Shown piece by piece: positions 46,605 through 55,134 of a DNA stretch of 64,000 bases. The number at the start of each line of letters is the position of its first letter. Within the stretch, counting starts at the first letter, position 1. The DNA is from Deinococcus fonticola. Lineage in GTDB: Bacteria > Deinococcota > Deinococci > Deinococcales > Deinococcaceae. Location of the stretch: the NCBI RefSeq assembly GCF_004634215.1, contig NZ_SMMH01000012.1, forward strand, positions 1-64,000, given 5' to 3'. The translations under genes and the position numbers were made by a program. The notes below the pieces were generated by a model that had not been told where the DNA came from, did no database searches, and worked only from the letters and a program-made list of their open reading frames with translations.

Positions 46605-47811
46605 TTCAGTAGCCGACAACTCCACTTTTTTGTTGTCTGAGTGGGAGTAAAGGCTGTGTCCACTGGTGAAATAGCGTGTGGAGCAGGTGTTGCTCCCATC
46701 GCAGCGCATGAATGAGGAGTTGCGCCCCGTATTGAACGAGGCTCATGGCACAGCGACCATGTTTTAATCGCCGAATAGGTCGCTCCTGGGAGCGAAATAC
46801 GCCAATCTGCAAACAGTTCAGCCACGCCAACACGACGATTCCAAACAGGCGTTCCAGAGCAGCTGGATCAGTCATGGCGGTACGCTCCAGGTCAAAGCCC
46901 CTGGATTTGAGGCTGCTGAAGGTGCATTCGATAGACCAACGCATTCGGTACAGCTTCACGGTGTCCAACACATCAAAATCTGTAGCGATGAGCACGAGGT
47001 CACCTTCGGGTGACCTCGTTGCCACCACCTGCATCACTTCCCCGAATACACCCGCTTTCTCCACCATGCAACGGTATTGACCGTGCTGGATGTTCCCGAA
47101 CCACTCATCTCCCCGGAGTGCGTCCAGTTTGGTGTTCTTCTTGATGCGTACCGCCCGCTTGATCCCCTTCTTCCGCAGAAATCGGAACCACTCAGCACCG
47201 ATGAACTCCCGATCTGCCACGAGACCCCGCCAGCGACACGCTGGAAAGGCCCGCAGCAGTTGACTGACGACCCACATTCTGGCTTTCGTGTCGCTGGTGC
47301 CCGTACTGTCCAATGCATCCCACATCAGCGGGATGGTGTACCCGTGAATCACCACGCCCAGCACGAGTAAATTCATAGGTGATTCGCCATGTTTCCAGTT
47401 CGTGCGATCCAGACTCAGCAACCACTTCCCTGGCGGAATGTGACTGAGCATCAGCGCCAGGAAGGTCTGCATGGTCAATTGTTCGTCGCCCACGCCGCGT
47501 TCTACGCGGCGTTTCTTGGCTTCAACACTGCTCTTCCCTGGCATATGTGGGGAGAGCTTGTGGTGATTGACGCTCTGGGCGGTAATCATCGCCAGCATGA
47601 TGTCAATGAGGCGCTGAAGCGTATCGATACGCAGCGTTGGGATGAGTGCTTTGAAGTGCTGGGTGAGTTCGGTAGTGTGTGGATGGGCGGGGGTTGAGGC
47701 GTTCACACCTTCAACACTCCCGCCTTTTGTCGTTCACATCGGAATCAAAGTCCCTTTTTGATCAATTTTCCCGTCCCACACCACCTCAAACCTAAGTTGT
47801 CGGGTACTGAG
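46605..47811 (-). mobile_element. IS4-family insertion sequence (about 1207 bp) without target duplication
   Basis: The ends are TTCAGTAGCCGACAACT (from 46605) and the complement of CTCAGTACCCGACAACT (to 47811), two mismatches in 17. The right end shares CTCAGTACCCGACA with the element at 862-2004. The flanks, TGTCCGGCTG on the left and ATAGACGAG on the right, show no duplication. The left flank is a cueP-like gene and the right an IS630 transposase, each missing the half facing the element. This indicates a deletion or recombination between two copies, not a simple insertion. Confidence 0.85.
46606..47706 (-). CDS. IS4-family DDE transposase
   Basis: 366 aa. First Asp in SLDRTNWKHGESPMN, second in LVADREFIGAEWF, and the IS4 signature YRMRWSIECTFSSLKSRGF with correct spacing. 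The stop codon lies within the left terminal repeat, so the gene reaches to the edge of the element. It is a distant relative of the transposase at 887-1927. No disruption is seen, so it may still act on suitable ends. Confidence 0.93.
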   Translation of the reverse strand: MNASTPAHPHTTELTQHFKALIPTLRIDTLQRLIDIMLAMITAQSVNHHKLSPHMPGKSSVEAKKRRVERGVGDEQLTMQTFLALMLSHIPPGKWLLSLDRTNWKHGESPMNLLVLGVVIHGYTIPLMWDALDSTGTSDTKARMWVVSQLLRAFPACRWRGLVADREFIGAEWFRFLRKKGIKRAVRIKKNTKLDALRGDEWFGNIQHGQYRCMVEKAGVFGEVMQVVATRSPEGDLVLIATDFDVLDTVKLYRMRWSIECTFSSLKSRGFDLERTAMTDPAALERLFGIVVLAWLNCLQIGVFRSQERPIRRLKHGRCAMSLVQYGAQLLIHALRWEQHLLHTLFHQWTQPLLPLRQQKSGVVGY

Positions 47812-48345
47812 ATAGACGAGGGAGAAACAGTCATTTGGGCCGATGAAGTCGGGATCAGCATCAAGCCTGTCGTGGGGAATACATGGGCCACACGCGGAGA
47901 AACGCCCATGATCCTGGCCAAGACCAATTGGAAGAAGCTCTCCATCATCGGGGGAATCACGTCTGGAGGACAGTTTTTCCAGCAAACACATGAGGGTTCA
48001 ATCAAGGCGACTGGTTTCATCGCCTTCCTGACGCACCTCCTGCGGCACATCGAAGGCAAAATGACCGTCGTCGTAGACAACGCTAAAATTCATAGAGCGA
48101 AGATGGTGACGGACTTTGTTGCCACGCAGGAGCGGTTGAGTATCACCTACCTCCCACCGTATAGCCCAGAACTAAACCCGATTGAGCGCGTCTGGGCCTA
48201 TGTCAAGCGCCATCATCTTGCCAATTTCTGTCCCGAGACCCTGGAACAACTCAAGGCTTACTTGAGAACAGTCTGGCCGAAAATTCGCTACCGTCAGTTA
48301 CCCGCTCAACTTCTTGGTCTTGACCTTCAGACGACATCAACTTAG
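47812..48345 (+). pseudogene. IS630-family transposase, 3' part only
   Basis: The DDE domain is complete: Asp in VIWADEVGISIKP, Asp in TVVVDNAKIHRA and Glu in YSPELNPIERVWAYVKRHH. The N-terminal helix-turn-helix half is absent because the IS4-family element abuts the gene at 47811. An open frame runs back through the IS end, but those residues are not IS630 sequence. The stretch 48346-48606 after it holds no gene, only the presumed IS630 right end and the next gene's promoter. Confidence 0.85.
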
Positions 48346-48594
48346 CGCGGTATCAATAATTTGCCAGTCCCTGTGACAAGAACCTTACCCAGCTAATACG
48401 TAAATGCAGCCGGCATAAAGGCCACGGGCAGCACACCCTTTCGGCGATAGGCGGCAGTGTCAAGAACGCCCCAGTGAGTCGCAGGCGTGGCGCGGGGGCC
48501 GCTTGTTCCGCGGGTTCTCAGCCAGCAGTCTCTCCCCCGCCCGTCGACAGCCAGGCCCGGTTCGGCTGAAATAGTCCAGTGACAGAGGACTTTC

Positions 48595-48600
48595 TATCCT
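48595..48600 (+). promoter_or_regulatory. -10 box of the TPR-GGDEF gene
   Basis: TATCCT ends 6 nt before ATG 48607, the spacing of a leaderless transcript. No clear -35 was recognised. Confidence 0.5.
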
Positions 48601-48606
48601 TTGTGG

Positions 48607-50241
48607 ATGACGCAGCGCCCCCCCAGTGAACCGAAGGTCGGCACGACGCAGGCTGACCTGGACGTCCAACTGGCCCGCGCCGAAGACCTGGTGGTGGTCG
48701 ATCCCAAGGCGGCCGAGCAGCTGACCCGCGAAGTAATCGCGCGGGCACAGGAGGCCGGCGAGGCGCTGCGGGCGGGCCAGGCGGGCGTATTCCTGGGAGC
48801 CACGCTGTTTTACCAGGCCCAGTACGACGAGGCGTACAGGGCGTTTCACGAGGCGCTGAGCATCGCACAGGGAGAAGGAGACCGCAGCCTGGAAGCGCGC
48901 GCGCTCAACGGCCTTGGGAATGTGGTCAGTCACCAGGGCGATTACGCCGGGGCACTGGAATACTTTATGCAGAGTTCTCACCTGGCGCTGGAGACCGGCG
49001 ACGAACTGGGGCGCGTGCGGGTACTGAACAACATCGCGGCCCTCAGATCCGAACTTGGCGAACACAGCAGCGCCCTGGCCGCCCACCAGGAAGTGGTGGC
49101 GGTGGCCGGGCAAATGGGCGACAGAATCCTGAGCCTTGTGGCCAGCGTGAACGTGCTCGTCGACCTCTGCAACCTGGGAAACCACGACCGCGTTCTGACC
49201 CTGGCCGATGAACTCGTGCCGAATCTGCAAGAGAGTGAGGCGCATCAGCCGCTGGTGGTGGCCCAGGCCCACCGGGCCAACAGCCTGCGGGAAACCGGAC
49301 AGCTGGAGGCGGCGCGGCGCGTCGTGCTGGAAACCCTGCCCGTGGCCGAAGACATCGGTGAACAGATGCATCTGTGTTACCTGATGAATGTTCTGACCAT
49401 GACGTATCAGCAGCAGGGGCAGTATGCGCAGGCCCTGCCCGCCGCAGAACGTGCCCTGAACCTGGCCCAGACATACGGTATCCGCACGCAGGAGCGCGAC
49501 GCCCTGGGGCTGCTGTGTGAAATCCAGGAAGCGCTGGGCGACTTCCAGGGTGCGCTGGCGTTCCTGCGCGCCCACTACCAGCTGGAACGCGAGCTTCACG
49601 CCGAGAACGTGGACCGCAAGACCCGTTTCATCACCGCGCAGTTCGAACTGGAGACGCTACGGCGTGAGGCCGAACAGGAGCGGGAGCGCCGGCAGCAACT
49701 CCTGAAGGATCACTCGGCCCTGCGCGAGGATCACGCGCTGCTGAGTCACCTGGCCGCGCACGATCCCCTCACCGGCCTGGCCAATCGCCCCCATTTTCAG
49801 GAAAGAGCAGCGGAAGCCCTGAAACACGCCGGGGAGAGCTGCGTGGGCCTGCTGTTCCTCGATCTGGACGGCTTCAAGGCGGTCAACGATACCCTGGGCC
49901 ACGACGCGGGGGATGACCTGCTGCGGCAGGTGGCCTCGCGCCTGCGTGCTCAGCTCAGGCGCGAGGATGTGATCGCCCGCCCCGGCGGTGATGAGTTCAC
50001 GGTGCTGCTCCCCCACCTAAGCAGTCCAGACGACGCGCAGCGGGTCGCCCGGAAGCTCCTGCGCGCCCTGACCGAGCCGTTCACCGTGTATGGGCAGACC
50101 GTGCACATCAGCGCGTCGGTAGGCAGCGCCGTGGCCCCGCATGACGGCCTGAGCTTCACCGAGTTGAACCGCTGCGCCGACGAGGCCATGTACCGCGTGA
50201 AACGTCAGCGGGCAGCAACGAAACTGCCCGCCCCCACCTGA
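48607..50241 (+). CDS. TPR-repeat diguanylate cyclase
   Basis: 544 aa. About 330 N-terminal residues form tetratricopeptide repeats (ARALNGLGNVVSHQGDYAGALEYF and similar), then a coiled segment rich in Glu and Arg, then a GGDEF domain. The catalytic loop is GGDEF at 460-464, and an RxxD product-inhibition site (RRED) lies five residues before it, so it should make cyclic di-GMP. No membrane segments. ATG 48607 is favoured over TTG 48601 by the -10 box 6 nt upstream. It is convergent with a TPR-GGDEF-EAL gene. Confidence 0.9.
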   Translation: MTQRPPSEPKVGTTQADLDVQLARAEDLVVVDPKAAEQLTREVIARAQEAGEALRAGQAGVFLGATLFYQAQYDEAYRAFHEALSIAQGEGDRSLEARALNGLGNVVSHQGDYAGALEYFMQSSHLALETGDELGRVRVLNNIAALRSELGEHSSALAAHQEVVAVAGQMGDRILSLVASVNVLVDLCNLGNHDRVLTLADELVPNLQESEAHQPLVVAQAHRANSLRETGQLEAARRVVLETLPVAEDIGEQMHLCYLMNVLTMTYQQQGQYAQALPAAERALNLAQTYGIRTQERDALGLLCEIQEALGDFQGALAFLRAHYQLERELHAENVDRKTRFITAQFELETLRREAEQERERRQQLLKDHSALREDHALLSHLAAHDPLTGLANRPHFQERAAEALKHAGESCVGLLFLDLDGFKAVNDTLGHDAGDDLLRQVASRLRAQLRREDVIARPGGDEFTVLLPHLSSPDDAQRVARKLLRALTEPFTVYGQTVHISASVGSAVAPHDGLSFTELNRCADEAMYRVKRQRAATKLPAPT

Positions 50242-50312
50242 AGGCCGCTGACAGAAGACAGGCGTAGGCCAGGCCAACCACACGCGCTTTTCCGCCTGAA
50301 GCGCGGTCTGCC

Positions 50313-52715
50313 CTACAGCTTCAGCAGTTCGGGCGACTGCGGGCGGGCAATCAGGTAGCCCTGAATCAGGTCGCACCCCCAGTCCTGCAATTCCTGAAGC
50401 TGCTCCGGGTCTTCCACGCCTTCAGCGACCACCTGCAGGCCCGCTTCATGGGCGAAAGTGATGAGGGCGCGCACGATCGGCCGTGACGAACGGCGCTCAG
50501 GCACGGGACGCAGATCCTGGATGAGCGACCGGTCGATCTTGAGCCAGCGTGCCGGCAGCTGGTGCAGGCGGCTGATGCTGGAGTATCCGGTTCCGAAATC
50601 GTCCAGCGCCAGATCCAGGCCGGCGCCGTCGAGTTCCTCGGCTTGCAGGAATCCCGCGTCACCCACCACGGCCCCCTCGGTGACTTCGATGATGACGGCT
50701 TTGGGATCCAGACCGAAGTCGTGAAGCGCAGCGCTGACCTGATCGGCAAAATCCGCCTCCACGAACTGCTGCGGCGCCACGTTGACGGTGACCTTCAGCG
50801 CCGGCCAGCGCGCCCGCAAATGACTAAGCTGCGCGCAGGCTTCGCGCAGCACCCAGTGGCTGAGCGGCGACATGAGACCGCTCGTCTCTGCCACAGGAAT
50901 AAAGCGGCCAGGCGGCAGCAGGCCCAGCTGGGGGTGCTGCCACCTCACCAGCGCTTCGAGGGCCACGGGTTCAAGCGTCTGGGCGTCCACGATCGGCTGG
51001 TAATGCAGGCGCAGTTCGCCGTTCTCCAGCGCCCGGCGCAGCGCCTGCCCGAGTTCGAGTTGCTCCATGGCGGCCTGCCCCAGGTCGGCCTGGAACCGCC
51101 GCACCGCGTGACGCTCGCGTTTGGCCAGGTACATGGCCAGGTCCGCGTTCTTTTGCAAGGTGGTGATGTCGCTGCCGTCGTCGGGAAAGACTGCCACACC
51201 GATAGAGGCGGTCATGCGCCATTCGCGTCCGGCCAGTTCCATCGGGGCACTCAGCGCCTCCAGAATGCGCGTCGCCGCAATCTCAGCTCCGGTGTGAAGC
51301 CGCATGGATCTCAGCAGCACCATGAACTCGTCGCCGCCCTGGCGCGCGACCAGGTCGCCTTCCCGAACCGAGTGGCGCAGGCGTTCGGCCACCTGTTTGA
51401 GCATCAGGTCGCCGATATCGTGCCCCAGGGTGTCGTTGACCTGCTTGAAGTGGTCAAGATCGATAAACAGGACGCCCATCTCGGTGTGGGGGTGCGACTG
51501 CAAACTGGCCTGAAGCAGCTCTTCAAAGGCAGCGCGGTTGAGCAGACCGGTCAGGCTGTCATGCTGGGCCTGATAGGCCAGGCGCTCCTGAGCGGTCTGC
51601 AAGGCGGCATTGGCCTCGGAGAGTTCCAGGTAACGCAGGCGCTCCTCCGCGGCGCGGTGTTCCAGGCGCTCGATCTTGAACTGCGCGGCCATTACCTGCG
51701 TTCTGTGCTGAAGCATATCGGCCATGACCGCCTGCTGCGCCGCCGCCGCCAGGCGGGCCTCACTGAGCGCCTCCTGGTAGGCCCCCTGCTGCTCCAGCAG
51801 AGCGGCCAGATCGCGGTGGCCCTCGGCCTGGCGCACCGAGAAGTCCAGCGCGTCCGCCAGCGTCACCGCCTGCCTGAGAGGAACCAGGGCCGCGTCAGGC
51901 TGATTCTGGCTCATCAGCACCTGACTCAGCGTGAGCAGGGCGTCACACATATTCTCGCGGTCGCCCAGTTCATCTGAGAACTGCACGGCCTGCTGCGACA
52001 CGTTCAGGGCGTCGTCGAGCTGCCCCAGCACCAGCAGGTCACGCGCCATGTTGGCCAGAATCAGCCCCTCGTGCTGCTTGAAGTTGGCGTCACGGGCGCG
52101 CTCGAGCGTGGCGAGGTTCAGGGACAGGGCTTTGTCGTACTGGCCCAGTTTGTGATAGCTCAGCGCCGTATTGATCGAGGCGCTGGAGATGAGCACGGAA
52201 TGCTGCAGCTGATGGGCCAGTTCCAGCGCTTCAAGGTGGTACGTCAGCGCGGTTTCGAAATCGTTGAGGTCAAGGTACAGGTTGCCGAGGTTGTTCAGTG
52301 TTTTGGCCTGACCGAGCACGTCCTGCATGCTCTGCACCAGTCGCAGACAGCGCAGGTGGTACTCCAAACCCTGTCCCAGTTGCCCTATCTTGACGTTGGT
52401 AATCCCCAGGCCGTTGAGGTTACGCGCTTCCAGCGCCTTGAGGCCGAGCGACACCGCGACGGCCGCGCTCTCCTCGAAGGCGGCGCGCGCCTGCGCGTAG
52501 TTGGCCAGATAGAAATGTCCGTAGCCCATCAGCATGCGGGCACGCGCCACTCCAGCCTCATAGCCGCACCGCTCGGCCAGCTCAAGCGCCTCGCCGGCGA
52601 GTTCCTGCGCGCGCTGCATGGAGACCATCAGCAGTGCGTCGGCTTCGTCGTTCAGTTGATCAACGGTGTGGCGGTCAGCCGTGAGGCGAGCATGGGCAGG
52701 ATGGTCAAGCGACAT
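50313..52715 (-). CDS. TPR-repeat GGDEF-EAL cyclic-di-GMP enzyme
   Basis: 800 aa: N-terminal TPR repeats (to about residue 340), a coiled linker, a GGDEF domain with intact GGDEF at 460-464, and an EAL domain with LEALVRWQHP (Glu about 587) and DDFGTGYSS. Both catalytic signatures are intact, so it may synthesise or hydrolyse c-di-GMP; the TPRs probably sense a protein partner. It is closely similar in architecture to the convergent gene. Upstream, an imperfect palindrome CAGGGTCTTTGAAACCCTG (52748-52766) lies within the 5' leader. Confidence 0.92.
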   Translation of the reverse strand: MSLDHPAHARLTADRHTVDQLNDEADALLMVSMQRAQELAGEALELAERCGYEAGVARARMLMGYGHFYLANYAQARAAFEESAAVAVSLGLKALEARNLNGLGITNVKIGQLGQGLEYHLRCLRLVQSMQDVLGQAKTLNNLGNLYLDLNDFETALTYHLEALELAHQLQHSVLISSASINTALSYHKLGQYDKALSLNLATLERARDANFKQHEGLILANMARDLLVLGQLDDALNVSQQAVQFSDELGDRENMCDALLTLSQVLMSQNQPDAALVPLRQAVTLADALDFSVRQAEGHRDLAALLEQQGAYQEALSEARLAAAAQQAVMADMLQHRTQVMAAQFKIERLEHRAAEERLRYLELSEANAALQTAQERLAYQAQHDSLTGLLNRAAFEELLQASLQSHPHTEMGVLFIDLDHFKQVNDTLGHDIGDLMLKQVAERLRHSVREGDLVARQGGDEFMVLLRSMRLHTGAEIAATRILEALSAPMELAGREWRMTASIGVAVFPDDGSDITTLQKNADLAMYLAKRERHAVRRFQADLGQAAMEQLELGQALRRALENGELRLHYQPIVDAQTLEPVALEALVRWQHPQLGLLPPGRFIPVAETSGLMSPLSHWVLREACAQLSHLRARWPALKVTVNVAPQQFVEADFADQVSAALHDFGLDPKAVIIEVTEGAVVGDAGFLQAEELDGAGLDLALDDFGTGYSSISRLHQLPARWLKIDRSLIQDLRPVPERRSSRPIVRALITFAHEAGLQVVAEGVEDPEQLQELQDWGCDLIQGYLIARPQSPELLKL

Positions 52716-53095
52716 GAAAGTTCCCTGGGATCGAGGCTTGCAGTGGACAGGGTCTTTGAAACCCTGAAGCGGAGCTCAATATTATCGGCGGAAAGCTGAC
52801 AAGCTTCTGAACACAGCTTCAAACAGGCGGCAGAGAAGGTAGGCCTGGCGTGGCACGTCCGCATTTCGGTTCTGCATTACCCTTCCGGCCTTTCCCAAGG
52901 TTGACCCGTTGCAGGAGAGGTCGGGTTACGCAGCGCGAACCTGCCGATCCTACTGGGCGGGTATCAATCTCAATTCCCCAAAGAGACAATAAGCCTGCGG
53001 CACTTCTGAAATGAAAAAGTTCTTCGGCACAGCTGGATCCCAGTCCGAAAAAGCTGTCTGTGGACGTGCATGATATTCTGCCGTTACCTTGAGGT
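52716..53095. other. Region upstream of rep
   Basis: 380 bp with no gene. It contains the promoter of the minus-strand GGDEF-EAL gene, one inverted iteron (52974-52989) and the rep promoter. The iteron 107 bp before rep is well placed for repression of rep by its own product. Confidence 0.6.
52974..52989 (-). repeat. Single inverted iteron upstream of rep
   Basis: TTCCCCAAAGAGACAA, the exact complement of the 16-bp iteron TTGTCTCTTTGGGGAA repeated downstream of rep. Confidence 0.95.
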
Positions 53096-54496
53096 ATGGC
53101 GAAGGAGTCCCGGCAGGTCAAGGAAATCCGGCAGGTGCAGGGCCACGACGAACGCAACATTGCCCGCCTGGCGCTGGCCCTGGCACAAAACCGCGTGCCC
53201 GACACCATGCAAAGCTGGGAAAAACAACTGACCACCGACGCCCTGGGAGCCATTCACGTCAAGTGCGTATCCCGGAGTGACTCGGTGGTGCCGCACGGCC
53301 TGGACAACGACATCATCGTGGGCCTGGTCAACGCGTTCGTGGAGCAGGGTCTGCCCAACACCGGCGTGCTGCAGCTCTCGGCCTACCGCCTGCTGACCCT
53401 GGCGGGGTTGCGCGTGGGTGGACGGCAATACAGCGAACTGCTTGAAAGCCTGCGCCGCCTGCAGGGTTCCACCTTCGCCATCACCGACTCGTGGTTCGAT
53501 GGTCGGCAACACCAGTGGACCAGCGAGGAATTCAGCATCATCAGCTCCTTTGCCCGTGTGGATGTCACCGAAATCGCCGATGACATCGGGCAGTTGCGGG
53601 CCGACACCATGCTGGAAATCCAACTTGCCCGCGCCATTACGCGCAGCGTACGCAACGGGCACCTGCGTCCCCTTGACCTCGAGTTCTATTCGCAACTGTC
53701 GCAGCCCATGGTTCGGACGCTGTACCGCAGCCTGGAGGAGCGCCGCGCACCCGCCGGAAAGGTCGCCACCAACGAGTACACCGTCAGCACCCGCATCTGG
53801 GGCGAGCATCTGGGCATGCAAGGCTGGCGGCTGGACAAGATTCGCCGCGCCCTGGAACCTGCACACGGTGAACTGCTGGAAACCAAGTATCTGCTGGAAG
53901 TCGTTTACACCGGCCGGGGCGAATCGCAGCAGGTCACTTACCGCTTCGGGAAGGTGGCCGCGCCTGTGAACGCGGAACTGGTGGCGCTGCTCACCAAAAA
54001 TGGGCTGAGTGCCCCGAATGCCGTGAAAATCGTGCAGGAGCACGCCGGTCAGGTCGAGGTCACAGTGGCGGCCTTTCACCGTGTGGTCGCCCAGGCCCGC
54101 ACGCCCGTGAAAAACCGCCAGGGCCTGCTGGTGGACATGTTTCAGAACCCGGACAAGTACGCTGAATACATGGACGCCGCGCACCCTAGACCGCTGGACA
54201 CGCCATCAAAACCCAGGGAACGCAAAGCCGCAAAAACAGTCGATGAGGACTGGGAAACCAGGCAGGCCGAGGAGTGGCTGACCCTGGCCCCGGAAGCACG
54301 TGAAAAGCGCATGTTGAACCTGCTGAACATGATCATGACCGAGCACATGACCAAAGAGGAAATGGGGGTCGTTGCCACGCTGGTGGGAAACGGCACGCTG
54401 GACGCCCTGGATACCGCCCGCGCCCTGACCCGCGCCATGGCCGAAAAGACGCTGGCCGCCTATGCCAGGGAATTACGCGGCCAGATCGAACTTTAG
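53096..54496 (+). CDS. Plasmid replication initiator protein (RPA type)
   Basis: 466 aa. It resembles the replication initiator A proteins found on Deinococcus secondary chromosomes and plasmids; the region LSAYRLLTLAGLRVGGRQYSE and the winged-helix-like segments up to about residue 300 carry the family pattern. It should bind the iterons that flank its gene and open the origin. The C-terminal 150 residues are helical and rich in charged residues. The mRNA is probably leaderless (TACCTT ends 5 nt before ATG 53096). No parA/parB genes are seen near it, which is unusual. Confidence 0.88.
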   Translation: MAKESRQVKEIRQVQGHDERNIARLALALAQNRVPDTMQSWEKQLTTDALGAIHVKCVSRSDSVVPHGLDNDIIVGLVNAFVEQGLPNTGVLQLSAYRLLTLAGLRVGGRQYSELLESLRRLQGSTFAITDSWFDGRQHQWTSEEFSIISSFARVDVTEIADDIGQLRADTMLEIQLARAITRSVRNGHLRPLDLEFYSQLSQPMVRTLYRSLEERRAPAGKVATNEYTVSTRIWGEHLGMQGWRLDKIRRALEPAHGELLETKYLLEVVYTGRGESQQVTYRFGKVAAPVNAELVALLTKNGLSAPNAVKIVQEHAGQVEVTVAAFHRVVAQARTPVKNRQGLLVDMFQNPDKYAEYMDAAHPRPLDTPSKPRERKAAKTVDEDWETRQAEEWLTLAPEAREKRMLNLLNMIMTEHMTKEEMGVVATLVGNGTLDALDTARALTRAMAEKTLAAYARELRGQIEL

Positions 54497-54519
54497 GACG
54501 TTTTTCCAGAAACTACATA

Positions 54520-54891
54520 TTGTCTCTTTGGGGAAGCTTGTCTCTTTGGGGAATTTTCCAGAAGATGAGCTTGTCTCTTTGGGGATTTGAAGCAAAAAAG
54601 GGTGTCCAGCAGGCAACTTCTCAACGAAAACTTCTGAGCTTGTCTCTTTGGGGATTTGGGGGCAAATGATACTGTCTCTTTGGGGAATTGAGGCCTTCCG
54701 AACTTGTCTCTTTGGGGAATGGGCATTTTTTAGATATTGTCTCTTTGGGGAATTTGTATTGTCTCTTTGGGGAATTGCAGTTGAGACAGCTTGTCTCTTT
54801 GGGGAATACTGGATGAATATTGCTGTCTCTTTGGGGAATGAGCTTGTCTCTTTGGGGAAAAAAACACCCTTGAGCTTGTCTCTTTGGGGAA
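54520..54891 (+). repeat. Replication origin: 12 direct iterons
   Basis: The core TGTCTCTTTGGGGA occurs 12 times without mismatch, starting at 54521, 54539, 54572, 54641, 54673, 54705, 54738, 54760, 54792, 54824, 54845 and 54877. Most copies extend to TTGTCTCTTTGGGGAA. Distances are mainly 32-33 bp or 21-22 bp, that is three or two helical turns, which puts the bound proteins on one face of the DNA. The array begins 24 bp after the rep stop codon. Confidence 0.97.
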
Positions 54892-54929
54892 TTTAGGGCG
54901 AAAAATTCGCGCCAGGAGTGGATATGCAT

Positions 54930-55076
54930 ACCCCCGCCTGATGTTGATCATCAATGTTTTAAAACATCTTTTAAATCTTTAAAAGAACATCAATCAGGGC
55001 AATCCCAAAAAACACAAAATTTGCGTTCTCCGAGAATTTTTCTCGTCTTAGACAGGTTTTTGTGGCCTTCCGTCAA
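54930..55076. other. AT-rich segment, probable DNA unwinding element
   Basis: About 150 bp, strongly AT-rich against the high-GC surroundings, directly after the iterons. It contains a perfect 14-bp palindrome ATGTTTTAAAACAT (54954-54967) within longer inverted sequence (TGATGTT...AACATCA), and runs of A and T up to 55020. The segment near 54918-54930 resembles a DnaA box only weakly. Confidence 0.65.
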
Positions 55077-55092
55077 TTCCCCAAAGAGACAA
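55077..55092 (-). repeat. Inverted iteron at the far side of the origin
   Basis: TTCCCCAAAGAGACAA, the exact complement of the iteron, 186 bp beyond the last direct copy and across the AT-rich segment. Confidence 0.95.
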
Positions 55093-55134
55093 GCTCAGTT
55101 CAGTTGGTAACCAGAAGCGATTTTGGTAGATTTC

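Noticed and set aside
54520..54891. Repeat array considered as CRISPR
   Set aside because: Repeats are only 14-16 bp with short, variable spacers, and the array lies directly after a rep gene; it is an iteron array.
54493..54954. Short minus-strand frames encoding repeated FPKETSS/SPKRQ peptides
   Set aside because: They are translations of the iterons, not genes.
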